From the NCBI RefSeq assembly GCF_003426025.1, contig NZ_QJSH01000027.1, forward strand, positions 1 to 37,617: a DNA stretch of 37,617 nt, read 5' to 3'. This document shows positions 16,029-23,850 of this stretch, in pieces (the stretch's first letter is position 1; each line of letters begins with the position of its first letter). The stretch is from Paraliobacillus quinghaiensis. Its GTDB lineage: Bacteria; Bacillota; Bacilli; Bacillales; Amphibacillaceae. The notes under the pieces were generated by a model. It saw only the letters and a list, made by a program, of their open reading frames with translations, was not told the origin of the DNA and made no database searches. Both the position numbers and the translations under genes were made by a program.

Positions 16029-16859
16029 TTACTCTTCTATTGTTTCAATCGTATTTTCTGGATAGGAGATCCAATCACTAAAGCTGCCCGGATATAGCTT
16101 GACATCTTCAAATCCAACAGCCCACAAACCTAAGATATTCATACATGCTGAAACACCAGACCCACAAGACACAATAATCTCCTGCTTTTTATCTAAACTA
16201 GCAAAGTGTTCTTTAATTTCACTTTGTGTCTTCCACCCATTATTAGCTGTTAATAAATCATGCCAATCATAGTTTTTTGCTCCAGGAATATGGCCAGCCT
16301 TTGCATATAACGGTTCTTCCTCGCCAAGGTAACGAGGACATGATCGTGAATCAATTAAGATGGATTCAGCTTTTTCTTGCTTATCTTTTAATTCTGCCAT
16401 ATCAACAATCAGATTATTGTTGATAGTTGGTACAAACGTTTTGGGAGAAGGCTCGGGGATTGTTGATGTAATAGAATATCCACCTTTTGCCCATGCTTGC
16501 ACACCACCATCTAAAATAAATGTATGTTCATGTCCAAAATATTGTAATAGCCAATACATTCTTGCTGCAAATATGTCATTTGTTTGATCATAGATTACAA
16601 CAGTTGTATTTTGATCAATCCCAGCTTCCCCTAGTTTTTTAGAGAACTCCTCAGAATCAGGAAGTGGATGATTACCTCCATGTTCTCGACGAGCTGATGC
16701 TAGATCTTTGTTTAAGTCAAAATAGACGGCTCCTGGAATATGTCCTTTCAGATATATTTTGTGCCCTTGATCTGGATTAAATAGATTAAAACGCGTATCA
16801 ATAACAACTACATCGTCTAGTTGTTCCCGTAACTTTTCAGGTGAAATCAAAAACTTCAT
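16029..16859 (-). CDS. Tandem-rhodanese sulfurtransferase (3-mercaptopyruvate/thiosulfate type)
   Basis: A 276-residue protein with two rhodanese domains. The first (about 1-135) is the non-catalytic copy, with GHIPGAVYFDLNKDLA and YDQTNDIFAARMYWLL. The second has DSRSCPRYLGEEEP, AGHIPGAKNYDWHDLL and the active loop CGSGVSAC with catalytic C232. The CGSGV(S/T)AC loop is that of 3-mercaptopyruvate sulfurtransferases (SseA-like) rather than CRKGVT thiosulfate enzymes. It would move sulfane sulfur from 3-mercaptopyruvate to a thiol or cyanide acceptor. It starts two bases after the upstream membrane-protein gene (TAA TA ATG) on a GGGGGG ribosome site. The flavoprotein downstream could be a redox partner (inference). 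Confidence 0.9.
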   Translation of the reverse strand: MKFLISPEKLREQLDDVVVIDTRFNLFNPDQGHKIYLKGHIPGAVYFDLNKDLASARREHGGNHPLPDSEEFSKKLGEAGIDQNTTVVIYDQTNDIFAARMYWLLQYFGHEHTFILDGGVQAWAKGGYSITSTIPEPSPKTFVPTINNNLIVDMAELKDKQEKAESILIDSRSCPRYLGEEEPLYAKAGHIPGAKNYDWHDLLTANNGWKTQSEIKEHFASLDKKQEIIVSCGSGVSACMNILGLWAVGFEDVKLYPGSFSDWISYPENTIETIEE

Positions 16860-16861
16860 TA

Positions 16862-17410
16862 TTATCCCCCCAATTTACTAAATTTACGTAACCAAACTAA
16901 ATAAACAATCTCAAGTACAAGTGCTAGTAATGTAATAACAACTACTAATGAAGTAAAGACTGGATTAACAACACCAACAGTAAATATCGGTAAGATAAGT
17001 GCAAGTATCATAACAGTCATATACATTTTAAATAGAATTGTCGTTCCTCTTACAAGTTCATTTTCTCCAGCTTGATCAGCAACTTTCAGTAATAATTGAA
17101 AGACCATAAATACGAGTATAAGGTTCAAAGCCTGCATAATAAAACCGTATGTTCCTGATGCTGACCCAAATGTACCTATCTGATTTACAGCTTGTTGCGA
17201 AATAAATACGGACGGAATTGAAAGTACAGTAAGCACAATTGCAAATTGATGTGCTTTTTTCGCTTCATTATATGATTCACGGAACCAAGCAAGCCCTAGA
17301 ATGATCAAGATATAGCCAATTGGATCTGGTAAAATATCTACGACAATAATATGAATCTCCAATAATACAAAAAGAAATCCCCAAAACATTTTATGAAAAG
17401 CTTCGCGCAT
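16862..17410 (-). CDS. Integral membrane protein of unknown function
   Basis: A 182-residue protein with about five hydrophobic helices. After a short amphipathic start, helices run at about 10-28, 32-48, 57-74, 90-108 and 130-170 (the last probably two). The motif DILPDPIGYILIILGLAW near residues 26-43 is the most distinctive block and recurs in uncharacterised Bacillaceae membrane proteins. No catalytic motif is visible. ATG start with AGGAGG ten bases upstream. First gene of the operon with the sulfurtransferase and the flavoprotein, two bases before the former, so a link to sulfur or redox metabolism is possible but unproven. Confidence 0.7.
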   Translation of the reverse strand: MREAFHKMFWGFLFVLLEIHIIVVDILPDPIGYILIILGLAWFRESYNEAKKAHQFAIVLTVLSIPSVFISQQAVNQIGTFGSASGTYGFIMQALNLILVFMVFQLLLKVADQAGENELVRGTTILFKMYMTVMILALILPIFTVGVVNPVFTSLVVVITLLALVLEIVYLVWLRKFSKLGG

Positions 17411-17460
17411 AATATATTTCCTCCTTTATTACATTTGTTAAAACTCTTGCCTCATAACTT

Positions 17461-17850
17461 TAATTCACAGTTGCTAAATGATGCGACGTAACTATTAGCG
17501 TGAGTTACTACCTAATCCGCTACGTCACCAGACGGTTTTGGTGGGATGTCAAGCCTTTGCTTCCTTCGCTAGTTAGAAGAACTAATTTTGATTTATATAC
17601 TACAATCAATAAGCTTTCTGCAGTTAAAATAGGTTGTAATGTATTATATTTTTAGACTATCTAGCGGATCAAATGAAATTATCGACACTCCTGCAGGAAC
17701 AGCACGGGCCGAAAATCCATTTTTAGAAGTGCTTTTCTTCTAAAAATTAGTTGAGGCCGTGCCTGCGGAAAAGGAGGTAATTTCATTTGAGGAGCGGTAA
17801 TGGAAATGCCTTTTACGACGCATCATGTTTATTCTGTGCACTAACAAGGA
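17461..17850. repeat. Composite repeat bounded by imperfect inverted termini
   Basis: Left end: TTAATTCACAG at 17460-17470, then ATGATGCGACGTAAC (17478-17492). Right end: ACGACGCATCATG at 17815-17827, then CTGTGCACTAA (17835-17845). The ends are imperfect inverted repeats. Inside are a fragment (17504-17527) matching, inverted, the right flank of the copy at 28250-28395, the shared 17556-17587 module also found at 6951-6982, and full hairpin copy B. It is MITE-like: terminal inverted repeats, no coding capacity. It fills most of the gap 17411-17947. Confidence 0.6.
17655..17802 (+). repeat. Interspersed hairpin repeat, copy B
   Basis: Outer arms TCAAATGAAATTATC (17669-17683) and GGTAATTTCATTTGA (17778-17792). 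Next stem GCAGG/CCTGC, then CACGGGCC/GGCCGTG. Terminal hairpin ATTTTTAGAAG (17719-17729) with CTTCTAAAAAT (17737-17747), a different sequence from copy A but equally complementary. Confidence 0.85.
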
Positions 17851-17862
17851 GTTTGCATTTCT

Positions 17863-17908
17863 GAAAAACCTCCAACTTTTATTAGTTTATCATAAGAAAA
17901 GTTGGAGG
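17863..17908 (-). terminator. Terminator of the carotenoid operon (reverse strand)
   Basis: CCTCCAACTTTT (17869-17880) and AAAAGTTGGAGG (17897-17908) form a perfect 12-bp stem; UUUUU follows on the reverse strand (A-run 17864-17868). It lies about 40 bases beyond the fni stop. Confidence 0.9.
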
Positions 17909-17947
17909 TGATAGTTGCTTTATCCCTAGATCAGTTAACTTTATTAT

Positions 17948-18976
17948 CTAGCCAATAATAACCCGCTCTGTTTGCTTCAATTCATCTATTGAACCTACAC
18001 CTAATCCAAACATCGCCATTTGCAATTCAAGTTCTCTCGTCTCCATTAAAGCGATTAGTTGTTCAACTGATTCTGTTGCTTCTCGTAAAATCGAGCGTGC
18101 AAATCCTACCATATCAGAACCGATTGCAATTGCTTTAGCAGCGTCTAAACCTGTTTTCATCCCACCACTTGCGATAACAGGGATATTTGTAACATGTTCA
18201 CGAACAGAAACAATACTTTCTACCGTAGGAATACCCCAGTCAACAAAAGCTTCCGCAGCTTCCCTTTTCACTTTGTCCTGTGAACGTAATTTCTCTACTT
18301 GGCTCCAAGATGTACCACCAGCTCCAGCCACATCGATAAATGCTACACCTGCATCTCGCAGTTTTTTCGCAGCTCTTCCATCGATACCCCAGCCAACTTC
18401 TTTAACACCAACTGGTACTTCAAGCTCCTTACATAGCTTTTCAATCTTACCTAACAAGGCTGAGAAATTAGTATCTCCACCTGTTTGAATAACCTCTTGA
18501 ATCGAGTTTAAATGTAACACAAGTGCATTGGCTTCTGTGATCTCAATAATTTGACGACACTTATCCACACCGAATCCATAATTTAACTGAACAGCACCTA
18601 AGTTAGCGATAATTGGTACAGTTGGTGCATATTCCCTTACTTGAAATGAAGGACGATACTCTTTATTTTCTACAAGCGCTCGTGTTGAACCAAGAGCAAA
18701 TGTCCACCCTTTTTCTTCAGCGGCTATTGCTAAATTGCGATTTATGGTTTCTGCTAATTCAGCACCACCAGTCATAGAGCTGACCAAAAATGGTGTTGCC
18801 CGCTTATGACCCAAAAATGATGTTGCAAGTGAAATCTGATCAAAATCAATTTCAGGTAAAGCATTATGTACCAAACGAACGGAGTCCATTCCAGTCGTAA
18901 TGTTGTTTCCTGTCACTTGGTCCGTAAGGCATAGTTTAATATGTTCCGCTTTTCGTTTATTAATTGAATCTGTCAT
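17948..18976 (-). CDS. fni: Isopentenyl-diphosphate delta-isomerase, type 2 (FMN-dependent)
   Basis: A 342-residue FMN enzyme of the type 2 IPP isomerase family. It interconverts isopentenyl and dimethylallyl diphosphate, the C5 precursors of farnesyl diphosphate and hence of C30 carotenoids. Family blocks are RKAEHIKLCL near the N-terminus, SSMTGGAELAETINRNLA, GSTRALVENKEYRPSF, GVKEVGWGIDGRAA, DVAGAGGTSWSQVE and IASGGMKTGLDAAKAIAIGSD with GFARSIL for FMN phosphate. The start is ATG 18976, only four bases after the stop of the upstream oxidase gene, whose last codons supply the AAGGAG ribosome site. As last gene of the carotenoid operon it plausibly boosts precursor supply. Confidence 0.95.
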   Translation of the reverse strand: MTDSINKRKAEHIKLCLTDQVTGNNITTGMDSVRLVHNALPEIDFDQISLATSFLGHKRATPFLVSSMTGGAELAETINRNLAIAAEEKGWTFALGSTRALVENKEYRPSFQVREYAPTVPIIANLGAVQLNYGFGVDKCRQIIEITEANALVLHLNSIQEVIQTGGDTNFSALLGKIEKLCKELEVPVGVKEVGWGIDGRAAKKLRDAGVAFIDVAGAGGTSWSQVEKLRSQDKVKREAAEAFVDWGIPTVESIVSVREHVTNIPVIASGGMKTGLDAAKAIAIGSDMVGFARSILREATESVEQLIALMETRELELQMAMFGLGVGSIDELKQTERVIIG

Positions 18977-18980
18977 TTTG

Positions 18981-20462
18981 CTAACTCCTTTGTATTTTGT
19001 ATCTATCAATAATATCGTCCGCTACTAATGAACCTGAAAGTGTCACCATTGGAGTACCTCCTCCTGGATGGGTTGAGCCGCCAACAAAATATAAATGTTC
19101 GATATGTGTATCCTTATTCGGAACTCTAAAAAACGCTTGCTTAAACCTATTGGAAGACATTCCATAAATTGTACCTTGATAAGCACCTGTTCTCCTTTTT
19201 ATATCATCTGGTGTCATTATTTCCTCGTATTCAATAGAATCCTCAAGATTGGTAAAGCCGTTACGTTCTAAACGATTCAATACTTGGTTACGAACCGTTT
19301 CATTCATGTTAGATGACCACATCGTATTTTTCGATAAACTTGGCGCATTTAATAGAACAAATAAATTACTGCCACCTACCTTAGCCCTTGAAGGTTCAGA
19401 GTAACTTGAATTACAAATATATATTGCAGGATCAACAGGCATTTTCTTATCTTTAAAAATCGCGTCAAATTCCCGCTTATAATCATCTGGAAAAAAGATA
19501 TTGTGATGGCGTAATTGCTGATATTGTTGTTTGATACCTAATAATAATGTCATTCCCGATAAAGAAGGTTCCTTTTTCGTGATTTTCTGATTCATCGGAT
19601 GGTCTTTTAACCACTGCTGATAAACTGTAAGTGCATCTACATTAGCTATTACCTCATCCGCAGAAAATTCACCATTGTTCGTTTGAACGCCAACTGCTTT
19701 TTTATTGTTTATGTTTATTTTTTTTACAGTAGTATTCTTTTTTATTGTAACATTTAATTCTAATGCTAACCTTTCTAAAGCTGAAACAATTGCATAAGTT
19801 CCTCCTTTTATACCATAAACGCCTTGTTTTCCTTCTAAATGGGTCATCATGCTAAAGATAGCTGGTGCATGATAAGGGGAAGAACCTACATATGTTGCAT
19901 ATCGACCAAACATAGCAAGGGTATTAGGATGATTAAAATAACTTCGGAGTAGCTTTTGATACGATGTAAAAGGTTTAATTCTCACAAAATCAAATAGTAA
20001 ATGTGGGGAGAGTTTTACTTTCCACGCATACATGAGTTGACTAAAAAACTGTCTCTCTGCAATCTGATAAAATGAGGAACTCTTCTCTAAAAAGGCACGA
20101 TAATTTGTGGCATCATGCTGACTAAAGACTGCAATTTGTTCCTCTACTCGATCCACATCTGTACTATAATCAACAATATTACCATCAGCAAAAAAGTTAC
20201 GTGTTCCGTCCTTGATTGGATAAAAAGTGAGGTAATCTTCTATACGACGATCGCATGCAGTAAAAAGATCAGCAAACACGTGTTGCATCGTGACTGTACT
20301 TGGACCCAGATCAAACTGGTAATCAGCAGTATCTACAGGTTGTAACTTACCACCACTTCTACTTTCTTTTTCTACTATCGTAACTGAAAAGCCATGGTAA
20401 GCCAATCGAATAGCACATGCAAGTCCACCAATCCCCGCTCCAATCACAACTACTTTTTTCAC
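18981..20462 (-). CDS. CrtP-like C30 carotenoid oxygenase/desaturase
   Basis: A 493-residue flavoprotein of the CrtI/CrtN/CrtP family. The FAD motif GAGIGG follows KKVVVI at the N-terminus; DLGPSTVTMQHVF and YVGSSPYHAPAIFSMM in the middle and HLYFVGGSTHPGGGTPMVTL at the end resemble Staphylococcus aureus CrtP (4,4'-diaponeurosporene oxygenase) more than CrtN. It probably oxidises a terminal methyl group of the C30 chain to an aldehyde or acid. The start is taken as GTG 20462, which overlaps the glycosyltransferase stop as GTGA and has AAGGAAGG about nine bases upstream; an in-frame ATG at 20483 is poorer. Seventh of eight operon genes. Confidence 0.85.
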   Translation of the reverse strand: MKKVVVIGAGIGGLACAIRLAYHGFSVTIVEKESRSGGKLQPVDTADYQFDLGPSTVTMQHVFADLFTACDRRIEDYLTFYPIKDGTRNFFADGNIVDYSTDVDRVEEQIAVFSQHDATNYRAFLEKSSSFYQIAERQFFSQLMYAWKVKLSPHLLFDFVRIKPFTSYQKLLRSYFNHPNTLAMFGRYATYVGSSPYHAPAIFSMMTHLEGKQGVYGIKGGTYAIVSALERLALELNVTIKKNTTVKKININNKKAVGVQTNNGEFSADEVIANVDALTVYQQWLKDHPMNQKITKKEPSLSGMTLLLGIKQQYQQLRHHNIFFPDDYKREFDAIFKDKKMPVDPAIYICNSSYSEPSRAKVGGSNLFVLLNAPSLSKNTMWSSNMNETVRNQVLNRLERNGFTNLEDSIEYEEIMTPDDIKRRTGAYQGTIYGMSSNRFKQAFFRVPNKDTHIEHLYFVGGSTHPGGGTPMVTLSGSLVADDIIDRYKIQRS

Positions 20463-21568
20463 AAATAACGCCTTCCTTTCCATTCGTATCCACGTTTCTG
20501 GTAACTTCTTAATAAAGAATCTGTTGCAATTGACAACATTAGCACAACACTAATTGGAAGTAAGAAACTAGCTAGTGTAAACACACGATTGGAGAGATCA
20601 ATAATAATTTTGGTTAAAGCCCCCAAACCATATGCTGAAATGACATAAAACATATTTCCGCCAAATAACAAAATAAACCATGGTAAAAGATATAAAAAAC
20701 TATAATAGTAAAAGATACTAGAAAACAAAAAGCCACTTCGATTTATACCTGCAAATAAGTTCTTTTGATAACCTAACCATACTTGTCTGGCATTGGCATA
20801 CATACGCATATACACAATCGAATCAATTTTTGCTAAAGTTGCAGGATAACCAAACGATTTAAACTGTTTCATTAATTGCATATCATCCAATAGGCTAGTA
20901 CGAATCGCTGCATGTCCACCTACCTTTAGGTAGCTGCTTCTTTCGACCACAATAAAAGCACCATGTGCTGCTGCAAACTTTGGACTTTTAGCTTTCTGAA
21001 CATATCGAATCGGAAGATGACAAATAATAACAAATTGCATCATTGTCACTACTAACTTCTCCATCCAGGAACGAACAATTTGTCTAGGAAACCCAGAAAC
21101 AATCCCGCTTTTTTGCTCATGCAACAAAGGAATTAACTTTTCTAATGCATCATTTTCTAACCTAGCATCTGCATCTAAAAAAACAAACCAATCCCCTTGC
21201 GCATGATCAGCTAGTTGCTGACAAGCAAAAGATTTTCCCACCCAACCATCTGGCAAATCTTCACCTTCTACCAAACGAACAGGTGGCTCACTTGTATTAA
21301 AACTTTCTACGAAAGATGCTGTTTGATCTGTAGAGTGATCATTTAATACTACTATTTCATAGGGTGCAAAGGTTTGCTTTATAACAGAATCTAAGCACGC
21401 CTTAATATTCTTTTCTTCATTACGTGCGGGAATTAAGACCGAAATGCGTGGTTGAACAGCTGTTTCATCTGCTGTTTTCTTCAATGTGGGAAACGCCGCA
21501 ATGTTCCACAGAACAAATAAGAGCTGAAAAATTAGAGTTATGATAATTACTAAGAGAATGGCATCCAC
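20459..21568 (-). CDS. CrtQ-like glycosyltransferase (family 2)
   Basis: A 369-residue membrane-bound family 2 glycosyltransferase. One N-terminal helix (about 3-25) is followed by the catalytic domain: ISVLIPARNEEKNI (42-55), VVLNDHSTDQT with D77 and D81, GWVGKSFACQQLA, and the DxD site FLDADA (D132/D134). LLDDMQLMKQFKSFGYP carries the acceptor-side acid. Two to three hydrophobic helices close the protein. The closest known relative by layout and length is CrtQ of S. aureus, which attaches glucose to diaponeurosporenoic acid. GTG start, overlapping the acyltransferase gene by 19 bases. Sixth gene of the operon. Confidence 0.85.
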   Translation of the reverse strand: MDAILLVIIITLIFQLLFVLWNIAAFPTLKKTADETAVQPRISVLIPARNEEKNIKACLDSVIKQTFAPYEIVVLNDHSTDQTASFVESFNTSEPPVRLVEGEDLPDGWVGKSFACQQLADHAQGDWFVFLDADARLENDALEKLIPLLHEQKSGIVSGFPRQIVRSWMEKLVVTMMQFVIICHLPIRYVQKAKSPKFAAAHGAFIVVERSSYLKVGGHAAIRTSLLDDMQLMKQFKSFGYPATLAKIDSIVYMRMYANARQVWLGYQKNLFAGINRSGFLFSSIFYYYSFLYLLPWFILLFGGNMFYVISAYGLGALTKIIIDLSNRVFTLASFLLPISVVLMLSIATDSLLRSYQKRGYEWKGRRYL

Positions 21569-22299
21569 CTTTGCACACCTTCTTTCCAGCGATTCAAATG
21601 ATCACTTGTAGACTTGCTTGGTTTTATTACTTGATAGACAGATGGTAATTGGTAAAAGTCCAAGTTTTCAACAATCTTCTTTCTTTGTGCATTTGCTTGT
21701 TTTTCCAATACGTTCTGAAAATAAGCCGTCCATTCCTTTCGACTTTTACTTGTACCATTCACCGAGAAATCATCACCGATATGTATCGATGCAATCGGCT
21801 TTTGCATTTCACCAAATGAATAATAAAAAGTCACAGGTTTTACCGTGATACGTTCAAACCGCTCCAGCAAATAACCAATTCCAGATTGAAATTGTAATGG
21901 ACGTATGTCTTGATGTTGAACTTCTCCTTGAGGGAAAAGCCAAACCGACCCATTTTGTTCAACTAATTTTTGACTATATTTCAATGACTGCACAATTCCT
22001 TTAGGTTGGTCACGATCTATCGAGAACGCACCTAATTTTCGAAAAAAAGGATATTGTTTCAAACCTTCTTCATCCATCATAATAAAATGATGTTGTGCAG
22101 ATTGTTGCTGCGTTAGGTAAAAAAGTAACAAACCGTCCCACCACGAGCTATGATTTGCTATATAAATCACGGGACCTTTTTGATCTGTATCTATTTCACC
22201 TTCCGCAACAACCGTATAAAAATGACGTTTCAGTAAGTACTTCTGCAGGTATAAATAAAACAATTTTGAAAAATGTTTATTTTTTGCTGCGGTAATCAT
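21550..22299 (-). CDS. PlsC-type acyltransferase of the carotenoid operon
   Basis: A 249-residue acyltransferase of the lysophosphatidic-acid acyltransferase superfamily. The HX4D motif is NHSSWWD (H50, D55); the substrate motif usually FPEG appears as FPQGE (about 123-127), a variant seen in glycolipid-type members. FSIDRDQPKG precedes it. In this operon it most likely adds a fatty acid to the sugar of the glycosylated carotenoid, the task done in S. aureus by the unrelated-looking CrtO. ATG start with AGTAGG upstream; it overlaps the CruF-like gene before it by 23 bases and the glycosyltransferase gene after it by 19. Confidence 0.82.
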   Translation of the reverse strand: MITAAKNKHFSKLFYLYLQKYLLKRHFYTVVAEGEIDTDQKGPVIYIANHSSWWDGLLLFYLTQQQSAQHHFIMMDEEGLKQYPFFRKLGAFSIDRDQPKGIVQSLKYSQKLVEQNGSVWLFPQGEVQHQDIRPLQFQSGIGYLLERFERITVKPVTFYYSFGEMQKPIASIHIGDDFSVNGTSKSRKEWTAYFQNVLEKQANAQRKKIVENLDFYQLPSVYQVIKPSKSTSDHLNRWKEGVQRWMPFS

Positions 22300-23008
22300 A
22301 GCGATACCTACTTTCTACTATTAAGATAAATAAAATACTCAACCAACCTATTGGCATTAATCCCGTTTTAAAACCAAGCATACCAAATAAGAAGAGCATT
22401 AATTGAAAAATAAAAGTTACCTTACGATGAACAGACTTATTTATTTTATATAATGGGAATAGATACGCTAAGAGCGCAGCCAGAATAAACCATGTCACAA
22501 AATTGGTTAACGGAATCCCAAAGTAAGCTCCAGCACCGTGCCATTCCCAAAAAAGAAGTTTTTCTGCAACTGGATCTAAAATAAGATCAAGTACCACGAC
22601 CCAAGCACCCGTTTCGATCGCTCGAAGCGTTTTGGAATTTTGATTTGCCAGTAGTAAACTATTAAGAATCACACCTACCCAAGCTAGCGCAATTGTAAAA
22701 GGAACACCAATAATAAGTGGGCCAAGTGTATTGGTATAGTCATAAGAGCCAAATGGAAACCCTGTAGCAACACTAACCGCCTCTACCGAAAAAGTTATTA
22801 TAGCAATAGCCGCGACTCCTTTTAGTAATGATTGCCACTTACCTGTCATATCTCCTATTAGTTCCATTAAACAAAGCGCATAGAATATGAGAAAGAGTGC
22901 CTTCGAGAAAGCTAGACTACTAGGTACGTACCAAAACAATTGTAAAACAAGACCAATTGAATACCATATTAAGAATAATGGATATAACACGAGTCTTTTT
23001 TCTTGCAT
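22277..23008 (-). CDS. CruF-like carotenoid biosynthesis membrane protein (DUF422)
   Basis: A 243-residue polytopic membrane protein with about seven hydrophobic helices. The motifs GFPFGSYDYTNTLGPLIIGVP (near 85-105) and DLILDPVAEKLLFWEW (near 139-154) with FGIPLTNFVTWF are those of the DUF422 family, which includes CruF, the carotenoid 1,2-hydratase that adds water to acyclic ends. Here it may hydrate or otherwise modify the C30 backbone, or act as a membrane partner of the enzymes around it. It begins 14 bases after crtM. DUF422 members occur in several Bacillales carotenoid loci, but their reaction there is, as far as I know, not settled. Confidence 0.8.
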   Translation of the reverse strand: MQEKRLVLYPLFLIWYSIGLVLQLFWYVPSSLAFSKALFLIFYALCLMELIGDMTGKWQSLLKGVAAIAIITFSVEAVSVATGFPFGSYDYTNTLGPLIIGVPFTIALAWVGVILNSLLLANQNSKTLRAIETGAWVVVLDLILDPVAEKLLFWEWHGAGAYFGIPLTNFVTWFILAALLAYLFPLYKINKSVHRKVTFIFQLMLFLFGMLGFKTGLMPIGWLSILFILIVESRYRYDYRSKK

Positions 23009-23022
23009 AAAATGCCTACTTT

Positions 23023-23850
23023 CTATTTCGTCAACTGTAGCAACAATTGACTTTTTCTTTTATTCGTGACAATTGCTCTTTCTGTAAATACATGATAATC
23101 ATTTTCTCGAACAACTCGAATAATCTCGCGATAATAGCCTGCTGCAAGTTTCATAGATAAGGCACTCTTAGGCGGGTATAGGTCTATATACTGCATTCCA
23201 TAACTAAACCACACATCAGCTTTGTTCGTTAAATCATGAATGACATCTTTCAACGCATCATTTACAATTTGGTTTCGCCACTCATGTTCCGTATAGCAAT
23301 ATTTCTCCATTAATTCTAATGGTACATATCTTCGACCTAATTTTTGATCTGCTCCAATATCACGAATAATATTAACGATCTGCATCGCTTTTCCTAAATA
23401 TATACCGGCCTCAACAAATTCCTTGTTTGCATTATCACGCAGAACTGGAATTAACATCTCTCCAACAGAGCCCGCTACTCGATAACAATAGTCTTCTAGT
23501 TCTTCCATCGTTTGATAAGTGGTGCGGACATAATCTAAACGTTGCCCACTAATTTGCGTATAATATGGTTCCTTTGATAAATTATATTCGCTGAATACCC
23601 AACGCAAGGCTGGCCAAATAAAATGACCATTCGCTTCGTCTAATTGATTAAAGTGATATTCTAACTCATCTAATGTATACGGGGAATTTTCTGGTTCATC
23701 AACTGCATCATCAATCATTCGGCAAAAAGAATAAATGACATAAACAGCTTCTCGTTGTTTTTTCGGTAAAAATTTAAAAGCATGATAGAAACTAGATGAA
23801 CCCTTTTTCATCATATCTTTACACGCTAATGCTATATCTTCATTTAACAT
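23023..23850 (-). CDS. crtM: Dehydrosqualene (4,4'-diapophytoene) synthase CrtM
   Basis: A 275-residue all-helical prenyl synthase that condenses two farnesyl diphosphates head-to-head to 4,4'-diapophytoene, the C30 precursor. The two Asp-rich magnesium sites are DDAVD (D47-D51) and DIGAD (D164-D168), set as in S. aureus CrtM. The N-terminal SSSFYHAFKFLPKKQREAVY and RVAGSVGEML near residues 124-133 are conserved in squalene/phytoene synthases. Length and the neighbouring CrtN/CrtP-type genes favour C30 over C40. It overlaps the preceding crtN by 11 bases, and AAGGAGG lies just upstream of its ATG. Confidence 0.93.
   Translation of the reverse strand: MLNEDIALACKDMMKKGSSSFYHAFKFLPKKQREAVYVIYSFCRMIDDAVDEPENSPYTLDELEYHFNQLDEANGHFIWPALRWVFSEYNLSKEPYYTQISGQRLDYVRTTYQTMEELEDYCYRVAGSVGEMLIPVLRDNANKEFVEAGIYLGKAMQIVNIIRDIGADQKLGRRYVPLELMEKYCYTEHEWRNQIVNDALKDVIHDLTNKADVWFSYGMQYIDLYPPKSALSMKLAAGYYREIIRVVRENDYHVFTERAIVTNKRKSQLLLQLTK

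Noticed and set aside
17504-17587. Separate seventh full hairpin copy
   Set aside because: Only one flank and the shared 32-base module are present; the paired arms and terminal hairpin are missing, so it is listed as part of the composite repeat.
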